From the NCBI RefSeq assembly GCF_001509485.1, contig NZ_LLZI01000261.1, forward strand, positions 1 through 37,116: a DNA stretch of 37,116 bases, read 5' to 3'. Below are positions 29,944 through 37,116 of this stretch, in pieces. Below the pieces are notes generated by a model that worked only from the letters and a program-made list of their open reading frames with translations, ran no database searches and was not told where the DNA came from. This DNA is from Streptomyces sp. NRRL F-4489 (lineage in GTDB: Bacteria; Actinomycetota; Actinomycetes; Streptomycetales; Streptomycetaceae). The position numbers and the translations under genes were made by a program. Position 1 is the stretch's first letter. Each line of letters opens with the position of its first letter.

Positions 29944-31284
29944 TCACCCCGCCCCGTAGGGGAACTCCGCCCGTACGACGAAACCGCCCTCCGCCGTCGG
30001 ACGCGCCTCCAGCGTCCCGCCGAGGCTCTGCGCCCGCTCGCGCAGCCCCACCAGCCCGTGCCCGCCCCCGGGGAGCGCCGGGACCGGCGCCGCCGCGTCC
30101 GGCGGCCCGTTGCGCACCTCCACCCGCAGCCCCTCCCGCGCCCGTCCGGCCGCCTCCGCGCCGTCCGGCGCCGCCAGCTGCACCGCGTCCACCCGGACCC
30201 GCACCCGCGCCCCGGGGGCGTGCTTGCGGACGTTGGTCAGCGCCTCCTGGACGGTCCGGTACGCGGCCCGCTCCACGGTGCGGGTACCGCGCGCCGGCCC
30301 GGTGGCGGCCGCCGCCCCGCCGTCCCCGGTACCCGGCGCGGCCGGCCCCTCGTACGTGACGTCCAGCGCGCTCAGCTCGATCAGCCGGGGGAGTTCGTCC
30401 AGGCCGGGCTGCGGGGCCGGTTCGCCGGCCTCCCGGGCGTCGCCGCCGGCCGCCCGCAGCACCCCGACCATGTGCCGCAGCTCCTCCAGGGTGCGGACCG
30501 ACAGCTCCCGGATGGTCCGCGCCCCGTCGCGGGCCGCCTCGTCCGCCGTGCTGATCTGGAGCGCGCCGGCCTGGAGGCTGATCAGGCTGACCTGGTGGGC
30601 CACCACATCGTGCATCTCCCGGGCCAGCCGGGCCCGTTCGGTGGCCTTGACCCGCTCCGCCAGCAGCCGGTCCTCGCGGCGCAGGCTGAGGGTGAGGTCG
30701 TCGACCCGCGAGGCCAGTTCGCGGCGGGTCCGGACGAGCAGCCCGAGCGCTATCGGGGCGGCGGAGGTCACACAGGCGTCTATCAGGACGAGGGTGTTCT
30801 CCCGGTAGGCGGTCGGCTCGAAGTCGGATATCGGATACGGCAGGAAGTGCGCGGTGATCAGCAGCAGCGCGCAGACGCCGAGCCGGACGCGGCCGGGCCG
30901 CAGCGCGGCCAGGGTGTACAGCGCGATCATCGGCGCGAACCAGATGTAGCCGATGTACAGCCCCGGCAGGGTGACCAGGAACACCAGCAGCGGCCACCGG
31001 CGGCGCACCAGCAGGGCCGCCGCCGCGACCACCGAGACGGCCAGCTCCAGCACCATCCCGAGCCCGTTGACGAGCACCGCGTCGGCGATCGCCAGCAGCG
31101 CCGGCACCACCACGGGGGCGATCCGGCGCAGCCGGGGGGCCAGGGGGCGGCGGGCCGGCCGTTCGCCATCGGGCCGGGGGCCCGGCCGTTCACCCTGGGG
31201 GCGCGGCTCCGGCCGTTCGCCAGGATGCGGCTCCAGGCGTCCCCCCAGGGGCCGGTCCCCCGCCCGCCCCAGGGACCGTCTCAC
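29944..31284 (-). CDS. NarL-type two-component sensor histidine kinase
   Basis: 446 aa membrane kinase. A basic, repetitive cytoplasmic start (GERPEPRP, GERPGPRP, about 22-45) is followed by about 4-5 hydrophobic segments (50-195: IAPVVVPALLAIADAVLV, LAVSVVAAAALLV, LLVFLVTLPGLYIGYIWF, LGVCALLLITAHFL, AAPIALGLLV). A HisKA_3 dimerisation domain has the phospho-His in ARLAREMHDVVAHQVSL (His225), and the C-terminal HATPase shows EALTNVRKHAPGARVRVRV and GGGHGLVGLRERAQSLGG. No extracellular sensor domain of size, so the membrane part is the likely sensor. Its GTG overlaps the response-regulator stop by 4 nt (31281-31284). Confidence 0.9.
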   Translation of the reverse strand: MRRSLGRAGDRPLGGRLEPHPGERPEPRPQGERPGPRPDGERPARRPLAPRLRRIAPVVVPALLAIADAVLVNGLGMVLELAVSVVAAAALLVRRRWPLLVFLVTLPGLYIGYIWFAPMIALYTLAALRPGRVRLGVCALLLITAHFLPYPISDFEPTAYRENTLVLIDACVTSAAPIALGLLVRTRRELASRVDDLTLSLRREDRLLAERVKATERARLAREMHDVVAHQVSLISLQAGALQISTADEAARDGARTIRELSVRTLEELRHMVGVLRAAGGDAREAGEPAPQPGLDELPRLIELSALDVTYEGPAAPGTGDGGAAAATGPARGTRTVERAAYRTVQEALTNVRKHAPGARVRVRVDAVQLAAPDGAEAAGRAREGLRVEVRNGPPDAAAPVPALPGGGHGLVGLRERAQSLGGTLEARPTAEGGFVVRAEFPYGAG

Positions 31285-31943
31285 CGCACACCCCCGGGAA
31301 CCCCCGGCACCAGCCCGGCCCGGTCAGCCACGATCGCCGCCTGAATGCGATTGATTCCCCCCAACTTGCCCAGCAACGCCCGCACATGGTCCTTGACCGT
31401 GCTGGGCGCCAGCCCCATCCGCTCGGCGATCTGCGCATTGCCCAGGCCCTCGCCGAGCAGCGCCAGCACCTGCGACTCGCGCGGCGTCAGACCGCGCACC
31501 GCGCGCGCCGCGGCGGCCTGGTCCTCGGCCGTCAGATAGCCCCCGATCACCGCCCGGGTCACCCCGGGGTCCAGGACGCTGCCGCCCGCCGCCAGCGTCC
31601 GCACGGCCCGTACCAGCTGCTCCGGGTCGGAGTCCTTGAGCAGGAAGCCCGCCGCGCCCTCCCGGAGCGCCGCGGTCAGGTACTCCTGCGCGTCGAAGGT
31701 GGTGAGCATCGCCACGGCCGGCGGCTCCGGGGCGGCCCGCAGCCGGCGCAGTACGGTCAGCCCGTCCACGTCCGGCATCCGGATGTCGAGCAGGACCACC
31801 TCGGCCGCGCAGCCCAGCACGGTCTCGACGGCCTCCGCGCCGCCGCAGTCCGCGACCATCTCGATGTCCGGGGCCGTCCCCAGGATCATCCGCAGTCCCG
31901 ACCTGACAAGCCGCTCGTCATCCACCACAGCGACACGGATCAC
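31281..31943 (-). CDS. NarL/FixJ-type response regulator
   Basis: 220 aa. Receiver domain (IRVAVVDDERLVRSGLRMIL, phospho-acceptor Asp53 in VVLLDIRMPDVDG, then LLKDSD) and a C-terminal LuxR-type helix-turn-helix (LTPRESQVLALLGEGLGNAQIAERMGLAPSTVKDHVRALLGKLGG). Start GTG 31943, with AAGGGG 5 nt upstream; the open frame above it lacks a site. It is the first gene of the pair; its stop overlaps the kinase start (GTGA). Targets unknown. Confidence 0.92.
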   Translation of the reverse strand: MIRVAVVDDERLVRSGLRMILGTAPDIEMVADCGGAEAVETVLGCAAEVVLLDIRMPDVDGLTVLRRLRAAPEPPAVAMLTTFDAQEYLTAALREGAAGFLLKDSDPEQLVRAVRTLAAGGSVLDPGVTRAVIGGYLTAEDQAAAARAVRGLTPRESQVLALLGEGLGNAQIAERMGLAPSTVKDHVRALLGKLGGINRIQAAIVADRAGLVPGVPGGVR

Positions 31944-32261
31944 CGGCCGCCCCTTTCTCCATCGCACCCGTTCCGAGCCCGGAACCGCCCGGCGCTGCGC
32001 GACTCCGTCCTCCGCCGCGGGTCCCCCTCGTGGAGGGCCCCGCACCCCCGCCGACCGGCGGGGGTCCGCCCCCGACCTGCGGACGATGCCGCGGGGCGGA
32101 CCCGCGGGCAGAGTGGTTCTCATGCTGCACCACTGAAGAGGCCACAAGCCCGGTACGCGTTGCAGTTCACATCGACGACCGCCGCGGCCCCCACACACGG
32201 CGGCCGTCACCGGCGCGCGGGGGCGGTCGGGAGGGGAACCTCCCCCGCACCGCCCCGGGGC
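31944..32261. other. Gap upstream of the response regulator
   Basis: 318 bases. It contains the AAGGGG ribosome-binding site of the regulator and a hairpin at 32044-32065. No gene and no clear promoter pair were found. Confidence 0.4.
32044..32065. terminator. 9-bp hairpin with GACC loop
   Basis: ACCCCCGCC (32044-32052) pairs with GGCGGGGGT (32057-32065). It lies about 200 bases downstream of the small conserved gene on the minus strand; a terminator or an RNA hairpin in the regulator leader. Confidence 0.4.
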
Positions 32262-32759
32262 CTACCAGGCCCTACTGCCGCCCCCGCCGCCGTCTCCCTC
32301 CTCCGGCTCGCCACCACGCTCTCCCGCCCCACCGGCTTCTCCCAGGCCGCCTCCCGCCTCCTCCACGTCCCCCTCCTCCCCCTCGCCCCCGGAACACCGG
32401 CAGTCCGCCAGCCGGTCCAGCCGGTCCAGTCGGTCCCCCCTGCTCTCCGCGACCCGTACGGCGTCCCGCAGTGCCGCGCTCAGCTGCGCCGAGAGGAACC
32501 GCAGCGACCCGGCACCGGCCCCGGCGTCGGCGACGACCGCGTCCGCGTGCTCCAGCAGCCCGGCGGTCATGGCCAGTTGCACCTCCTCCACCTGATCGGC
32601 ATACCGGGACACGACCCCGCCACCCACCCGATCGCTCACCAGAAAACAGCTCTGCCCCTCGGGCCCGCTCCACGGCAGCAACCGCGCCACGGGCGGCAGG
32701 TCGGGGCGGCCCCCTTCGGGGCGGGAGGGACGATCGGGGCGCGGCGACGCGTGCGACAT
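32262..32759 (-). CDS. Small conserved streptomycete protein of unknown function
   Basis: 165 aa. The N-terminus PVARLLPWSGPEGQSCFLVSD and the helical middle (RYADQVEEVQLAMTAGLLEHADAVVADA, SLRFLSAQLSAALRDAVRVAESRGDRL) match small proteins that I recall next to XRE-type regulators in Streptomyces. The last 50 residues are a low-complexity Gly/Glu tail (CRCSGGEGEEGD...GDGGGGGSRAW), which may be a poorly constrained end. No signal peptide or known catalytic motif. ATG 32759 has AGCAGG 6 nt upstream. Divergent from the XRE regulator across 147 bases with the CCCTATA repeats. It may be the partner or effector of that regulator. Confidence 0.7.
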   Translation of the reverse strand: MSHASPRPDRPSRPEGGRPDLPPVARLLPWSGPEGQSCFLVSDRVGGGVVSRYADQVEEVQLAMTAGLLEHADAVVADAGAGAGSLRFLSAQLSAALRDAVRVAESRGDRLDRLDRLADCRCSGGEGEEGDVEEAGGGLGEAGGAGERGGEPEEGDGGGGGSRAW

Positions 32760-32864
32760 GAGCGGCCTGCTTTCGTACGGGAACGGGGGGCACCGGTTGA
32801 TCGACCGGCCCCTTCGGCATGCGAGCCACCCTCGCGCCCCAATCGCCCCCTGCCCATCCCAACT

Positions 32865-32906
32865 CCCTATAGGACGGCCCTATATTGAGCGCCCTATATT
32901 GGACCC
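32865..32906 (+). promoter_or_regulatory. Three CCCTATA repeats forming promoter/operator, leaderless start
   Basis: CCCTATA at 32865-32871, 32878-32884 and 32892-32898 (13- and 14-bp periods, about 1.3 helical turns). The last two continue as CCCTATATTG. TATATT (32895-32900) is a good -10 whose start point would fall on or next to the ATG at 32907, so the message is probably leaderless. There is no Shine-Dalgarno. Confidence 0.65.
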
Positions 32907-34157
32907 ATGGGCGACTTTGCTCCGGATCTGTGGTCGCACCCCCGGCTCGCGGCGGCCGTCGCCGCCGAGGACTGGGGCGCGGTCTTCCGTACGTACCGGC
33001 GGCTCACCGGCGCCAGCCAGATGGCGCTCGGGACCCGCGTGGGCCTCGTACAGCCCGATGTCTCCGAGATCGAGCGGGGGCGGCGGCGGGTCACCTCCGT
33101 GGAGGTGCGGCAGCGCATCGTCGCGGGGCTCGGCATCCCGCCGGAACGGCTCCCCGGCACCGGGACGGGCGCCGACGCGCTGCCCGTCCCCGGGCTGGCG
33201 TTCGCCGGAGTGGCGCCCGACGAGGACCTGCTCGACCGCGTCACCAACGCCGTGGACGGCACCCGGCGCGTCGACGCCGCCACCCTGGACTGGCTCGACC
33301 GCCTCCTGGCCGAGCACCGCAGGGCCGAGGACTTCATCGGATCGGGACCGCTCGTCGAGGTGATGGGGCAGCAGCTCCGCACGGTCGTCGGCCTCTACGC
33401 GGGCGCGCGCGGCCCGTTGGCGGAGCGCGTGGTGCGGCTGGCCTCCGAACACGCCCAGTTCCTGGCCTGGATGGCCCAGGACCAGGGGCGGTCGGCCGCC
33501 GCGCTGGCCTGGTACGACCGCTCCCACGAGTGGGCGCTGGAGGCCGGGGACGCCGATATGGCCGCGACCACGCTCAGCATGAAGGCCCATATGGCCTGGT
33601 CCGGCGGGCGGGGCCAGCGGTGCGTACGGCTCGCGGAGGCCGCCCGCTGGTCGGCGCCGGGCGCGTCACCCGGTGTGCGGGGCATGGCGGCCCAGATGGC
33701 GGCCCGCGGCCACGCGCTCGACCACGACGGCAACGCCGCCCGCCGCGGTCTGGACGAGGCCCAGGACCTCATCGCGCGGGCCGCGCGGCACCCCGAGGAC
33801 GAGCCACCCTGGATGTACTTCTACGACGAGACGTGGTTCACCCTCCAGCACGGCATGGCCGCCATGCACCTCGGCGACTGGCGGTCGGCCGCCCGCCACC
33901 TCACCGCGGGCCTGACCGCGCTGCCGGCCGACTACCGCCGGGACCGGGCCTGGTACCGCTCCTGCCTGGCCCACGCGCACGCCGCCGCCGGCGACGCCGA
34001 ACCGGCCCTGGCCGAGGCCCTGGCAGCCGTCCCCGACGCGTCCGCCGTCGGCCGCCCGCACGCGTGGGACGAACTCCACACCACGGCGGCGGTCCTGCTG
34101 CGCCGCGGCGCACCGCAAGGACGCCGGCTGATGGACGCGCTACGGGCGGAGGACTGA
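32907..34157 (+). CDS. XRE-family regulator with a TPR-like C-terminal domain
   Basis: 416 aa. N-terminal helix-turn-helix (WGAVFRTYRRLTGASQMALGTRVGLVQPDVSEIERGRRRVTSVEVRQRIVAGLGIP, about 23-78), then TPR-type helical repeats (about 150-400, for example QFLAWMAQDQGRSAAALAWYDRSHEWALEAGD, WFTLQHGMAAMHLGDWRSAARHLTAGL, YRSCLAHAHAAAGDAEPALAEAL). This is the layout of streptomycete regulators that respond to a protein or peptide partner. The start is ATG 32907, likely leaderless. The iterated repeats immediately upstream are a likely binding site for it. Convergent with the membrane protein gene 14 bases away. Confidence 0.87.
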   Translation: MGDFAPDLWSHPRLAAAVAAEDWGAVFRTYRRLTGASQMALGTRVGLVQPDVSEIERGRRRVTSVEVRQRIVAGLGIPPERLPGTGTGADALPVPGLAFAGVAPDEDLLDRVTNAVDGTRRVDAATLDWLDRLLAEHRRAEDFIGSGPLVEVMGQQLRTVVGLYAGARGPLAERVVRLASEHAQFLAWMAQDQGRSAAALAWYDRSHEWALEAGDADMAATTLSMKAHMAWSGGRGQRCVRLAEAARWSAPGASPGVRGMAAQMAARGHALDHDGNAARRGLDEAQDLIARAARHPEDEPPWMYFYDETWFTLQHGMAAMHLGDWRSAARHLTAGLTALPADYRRDRAWYRSCLAHAHAAAGDAEPALAEALAAVPDASAVGRPHAWDELHTTAAVLLRRGAPQGRRLMDALRAED

Positions 34158-34171
34158 CCGGGCGCAGCACG

Positions 34172-35188
34172 TCACTCGGCGTCCTCACCCCCGCCCACCC
34201 GCCCCATCGCCAGTACCACCACCGACGTCATGGCGGCCAGGCCGTACGCGGTGGTGGCCATGGAGAGGGCGCCGTCGGGGGTTTCGAAGGAGTGGTTGAA
34301 GAAGTCGGTGACGGTCAGCCAGACCACGGTGCGCACGGTGAGGTACAGCTCCACGGAGGCGAAGACCAGCAGCGCGCCCCGCAGGTCGTGGCGGGCCCGC
34401 ACGGCCAGTACACCGAGCACCCCGCAGGCCAGTATGGAGCCGAGGGTGGTGAACTCGGCGGAGGCCGCGAGGTTGAGCGTCCCCAGGACGGAACCGTCCA
34501 CGGCGCTGCGGAGGTAGCGGGCGGTGTCCATACCGGCCGTGGCCAGGTCGCGGACCGTCCAGGTGAGGCGGGCCAGGCCGAGTACGAGGAGCAGCACGCC
34601 GCAGATGCGGGAGAGACGGCGTTCCCGGGGGCGGGGTCCGCATCCGGGGCCGGGTTCGCGGCCGGGGCCAGGGCCGGTCTCGGGTCCCCGCCCGGCTTCC
34701 CTGGCCGGCAGCATCGTCACGAGCACGGCTACCGCCACCACCAGGCCCAGCACCCGGGTGGCCAGCGCCCAGCCGCCGAGGGGATCGGTGGCGTACTGGT
34801 CCCGGTAGGCCGCGTCGCAGAACCCCACCGCCTCGCGCAGCGAGACCGCCAGCAGGAAGAACGCGCAGAACAGCGCGGCGCTGCGGGCCGAGCGGCGGTG
34901 CGCGGCGGCCAGGCCCGCGGTGGCGGCGAAGGCGGCCGCGAACGCCCACTCGTAGGGGCCGACCAACTGGGACGCGGGCGACGCGCCAGGATTGAACAGG
35001 CCCTCGGCGAAGTCCCCCAGGGAGCCGTCGCCCTGCACGATCCCGTACACCGTCCAGGCGGCGAGCGCGGCAGCCTGGAGCGACAGGAAGAACGCGGTGG
35101 TGTGGTACGCGCCGTGGTGGCGCGGGGCCGCGCGGGCCGGGTCGGGGTCCGGGCGGACGTCCAGTGCGTCGCCGTCCCGCATCACCAT
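34172..35188 (-). CDS. Multi-pass membrane protein of unknown function
   Basis: 338 aa. Hydrophobic segments: AFFLSLQAAALAAWTVYGIV, WAFAAAFAATAGLAAA, ALFCAFFLLAVSL, GLVVAVAVLVTML, ICGVLLLVLGLARLTW, FTTLGSILACGVLGVLAV, ALLVFASVELYLTVRTVVWLTV and AAMTSVVVLAMG, about eight helices, with a Gly/Pro/Arg-rich cytoplasmic loop (AGRGPETGPGPGREPGPG) near residue 165. No transport or enzyme motif that I recognise. ATG 35188 with GGGGA 7 nt upstream; ATG 35182 is possible. Its stop faces the XRE regulator stop. Confidence 0.75.
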   Translation of the reverse strand: MVMRDGDALDVRPDPDPARAAPRHHGAYHTTAFFLSLQAAALAAWTVYGIVQGDGSLGDFAEGLFNPGASPASQLVGPYEWAFAAAFAATAGLAAAHRRSARSAALFCAFFLLAVSLREAVGFCDAAYRDQYATDPLGGWALATRVLGLVVAVAVLVTMLPAREAGRGPETGPGPGREPGPGCGPRPRERRLSRICGVLLLVLGLARLTWTVRDLATAGMDTARYLRSAVDGSVLGTLNLAASAEFTTLGSILACGVLGVLAVRARHDLRGALLVFASVELYLTVRTVVWLTVTDFFNHSFETPDGALSMATTAYGLAAMTSVVVLAMGRVGGGEDAE

Positions 35189-35403
35189 GCCCGTTCCCCG
35201 TTCCGTGCCGCGTCCCGCACCGCCGCCCGGCCGCGACGCCGTCGCCGTTGCCGTCGCCGCCTCACTGTGTCAAGGACGGGCGGAGGGGCGGGGGAGGTTC
35301 CGCTCCGTGTGTCGTGAGTTGATCAAGATACGGGCCGGTGGCCGGGCGGAGCGGCCCGTCAACCGCATGTGGCGGCGCGGCACATCCGCCGTACACGGCC
35401 CGC

Positions 35404-35874
35404 TCACCGCACACGGCGGGCGGTGGCCGCCACGAAATCGCGGATGCCCTGCCGGGTGGTGTCCCGCAGCGCGTCGAGCGCGTCGCGGTCATCGGCCCAG
35501 TGGATCTCGGTCACCGCGGCCATGATCCGCTCGGTGAGGCCGAGGATCTCCGGGTCGTCGCTCACCATCTGCGCGCGGAACATGGCCTCTTGGGCCGCGT
35601 AGCGGTTCTTGTAGACCTCCTCGCGCAGCTCCGGCGTGTCCTCCCCGCAGCGCTCGCCCTCGTGCCGCACGAACCAGCGGTGGACGAGGACCCGCCGGTA
35701 GTCCAGCAGCGCGCCCGCGTACGCGCAGTACGCGTCGATCCGCTCCTGCCGGAGCCGTTCCGCGCGGGCGAAGTGCTCGCTGCGGTCGGCGGACCGGCGC
35801 TGGAAGAGGTGGGTGACGACGGACCCCAGCAGGGTCCCGAGCACGGCGACGACGCTCCCTATGACTGCCTCCAT
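35404..35874 (-). CDS. Conserved hypothetical protein with an N-terminal membrane helix
   Basis: 156 aa from ATG 35874. A short hydrophobic start (VIGSVVAVLGTLLGSVVTHLF, about 4-24) is followed by a charged helical region (ADRSEHFARAERLRQERIDAYCAYAGALLDYRRVL and on), which may form a coiled coil. No known domain. Its role is unknown and no ribosome-binding site is strong. It is divergent from the kinase gene across 166 bases. Confidence 0.65.
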   Translation of the reverse strand: MEAVIGSVVAVLGTLLGSVVTHLFQRRSADRSEHFARAERLRQERIDAYCAYAGALLDYRRVLVHRWFVRHEGERCGEDTPELREEVYKNRYAAQEAMFRAQMVSDDPEILGLTERIMAAVTEIHWADDRDALDALRDTTRQGIRDFVAATARRVR

Positions 35875-36040
35875 GGCTGGAAGTGGACCATACGGGGAGG
35901 GCGGATTCCGGTCATTTTCCCAATGAGGGGAGGTGTGCGGGGCGTTGTCGCGCGTCGTACGGTAACTCCCGCACCAGCGGACGGGGTTGGGGCGGGAGCC
36001 CGCCTGCGAGCCCCCGGTGCCGGTGCGGCAGGATGGCGCC

Positions 36041-37116
36041 ATGGGCATTTTCGGGGGAGAAGGCCGGCTGATCGGTGGCCGGTACCGGCTGGGCATCCGC
36101 CTGGGGCGCGGCGGTATGGGAACGGTCTGGCGGGCCACGGACGAAGTCCTCGGCCGCCAGGTGGCCGTCAAGGAGCTGCACCTGGACGATGTGGCGGCCG
36201 AGCCGGAGGCGCGGGTACGGCGCGACCGGGCGATGCGGGAGGCGCGGGCGGTCGCGCAGGTCAAGCACCCGAACGTGATCGTGGTGCACGACGTGGTCGA
36301 GCAGGACGGCCGGCCGTGGATCGTGATGGAGCTGGTGGAGGGCCCGTCGCTGGCCGACCGGCTGGCATCCGCCGGGCCGCTCGCGCCGGACGAGGCGGCC
36401 CGGATCGGCCGGGCGCTGCTGGGCGCGCTGCGGGCCGCGCACGCCCGGGGCGTGCTGCACCGCGACATCAAACCGGCCAATGTGCTGCTGGAGGACGGCG
36501 GCCGGGTGGTGCTGACGGACTTCGGGATCGCCCAGCTGCCCGGCGCGACGACGCTGACCGACGCCGGCGGTTTCGTCGGCTCGCCGGAGTACACCGCGCC
36601 CGAGCGGATGGCCGGGCGCGACGCCGGGCCGGCGGCCGACCTGTGGTCCCTGGGGGTGCTGCTGTGCGCCGCGCTCACCGGGGCGACGCCGTTCCGGCGG
36701 GACACCATGGCCGGAGTGCTGCACGCGGTCGTCTACGAGGACATCGAACTGCCGGTGGGTGTGGGCCCGTTGGCGGAGGTGGTACGGGGTCTGCTGGAAC
36801 GGGACCCGAGGCGTCGCCTGGACGTGGACGCGGCGGAACGGATGCTGAGCGGCGCGCATGGCGGCGGCTTCCCGGTGGATCCGCCTCGGGGTGGCGGCCT
36901 ACGGGGCGGTGGCCTCCCGCGCGCCCTCCAGGACGGACCCCAGCCCCGCCCCGTATCCGCCGACGCCTTCCGGCCGGCCGGCACCCCGGTGCTCCAGCGG
37001 CCCGCGGCCCCGCCCCCCCTGGGCGCCCCCCCCCCCCCCCCTCCCTCCACCGCCCCCCCCCCGCGGCCCCGCCTCGCGCTGCTGATCACCGCCGCCGTCA
37101 TCGCCCTCGGCGGCAC
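36041..37116 (+). CDS. Serine/threonine protein kinase (PASTA/PknB-like family), 3' truncated by the window
   Basis: At least 358 codons, open to the window end. Kinase domain (about 12-270): glycine loop LGRGGMGTVWRA, Lys44 in VAVKELHL, HRD motif LHRDIKPANVLL (Asp142), DFG at Asp160 (LTDFGIAQLP), GSPEYTAPERM and DLWSLGVLL. A Pro/Gly-rich linker holds a long C run (37026-37041) that reads as polyproline and keeps frame, and a hydrophobic segment (LALLITAAVIALGG) begins at the edge, so this is a membrane kinase whose outer part is not seen. ATG 36041 with AGGA 8 nt upstream. It phosphorylates Ser/Thr on target proteins in cell-wall and developmental control. Confidence 0.9.
   Translation, partial: MGIFGGEGRLIGGRYRLGIRLGRGGMGTVWRATDEVLGRQVAVKELHLDDVAAEPEARVRRDRAMREARAVAQVKHPNVIVVHDVVEQDGRPWIVMELVEGPSLADRLASAGPLAPDEAARIGRALLGALRAAHARGVLHRDIKPANVLLEDGGRVVLTDFGIAQLPGATTLTDAGGFVGSPEYTAPERMAGRDAGPAADLWSLGVLLCAALTGATPFRRDTMAGVLHAVVYEDIELPVGVGPLAEVVRGLLERDPRRRLDVDAAERMLSGAHGGGFPVDPPRGGGLRGGGLPRALQDGPQPRPVSADAFRPAGTPVLQRPAAPPPLGAPPPPPPSTAPPPRPRLALLITAAVIALGG

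Overview
The window is chromosomal DNA from a Streptomyces-type actinomycete. The evidence is very high G+C, strong third-position GC bias, GTG and TTG starts, tightly coupled ATGA/GTGA overlaps, and families that are typical of the genus: a DmdR1-like iron regulator, an NsdA-like regulator, an SCO4402-family protein and a prim-pol-like protein. From memory, much of the gene order resembles the S. coelicolor SCO4383-SCO4410 neighbourhood; this was not checked by alignment. Both window edges cut genes: the acyl-CoA ligase on the left and a Ser/Thr protein kinase on the right.

Layout. 1-3040: acyl-CoA ligase, enoyl-CoA hydratase and TetR regulator, an overlapping catabolic operon. 3041-3672: a non-coding element between convergent genes, with two long perfect hairpins in inverted orientation and 78-bp tandem repeats. 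3673-7905: citrate synthase (minus) and divergent pdxH; then a pdxH-PAS gap that carries a strong candidate for a structured minus-strand small RNA with its own promoter; then a PAS/GAF sensor. 7988-9710: a SIS-domain sugar isomerase divergent from the DmdR1-like regulator, with a DasR-like site between them and a long antisense ORF over dmdR1. 9711-12027: 20-bp tandem repeats, a terminator, a LexA-like box, an alpha/beta-hydrolase without its nucleophile serine, a decayed transposase and a RidA-like gene. 12118-16499: a lipoprotein and two related TPM-like membrane proteins. 16685-19936: an ABC exporter pair and a prim-pol-like protein. 20409-25862: NsdA-like regulator, a proline-rich membrane protein with repeated FHA-type phosphothreonine motifs, a periplasmic-binding lipoprotein and an SCO4402-family protein. 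25921-31943: purU; ECF sigma factor with a zinc anti-sigma/MDMPI fusion; STAS antagonist; a NarL-type two-component system. 32262-37116: a small conserved protein divergent from an XRE regulator with iterated operator-like repeats, two membrane or unknown proteins, and the start of a protein kinase.

Most genes are housekeeping or regulatory and look ordinary. The parts least explained by known genes are the hairpin-pair element (3069-3470), the small-RNA locus (5956-6230), the regulatory sites around dmdR1 and the pseudo-hydrolase, the TPM pair, and the phosphothreonine-motif membrane protein. No tRNA, rRNA, CRISPR array, intact insertion sequence or replication origin was seen.
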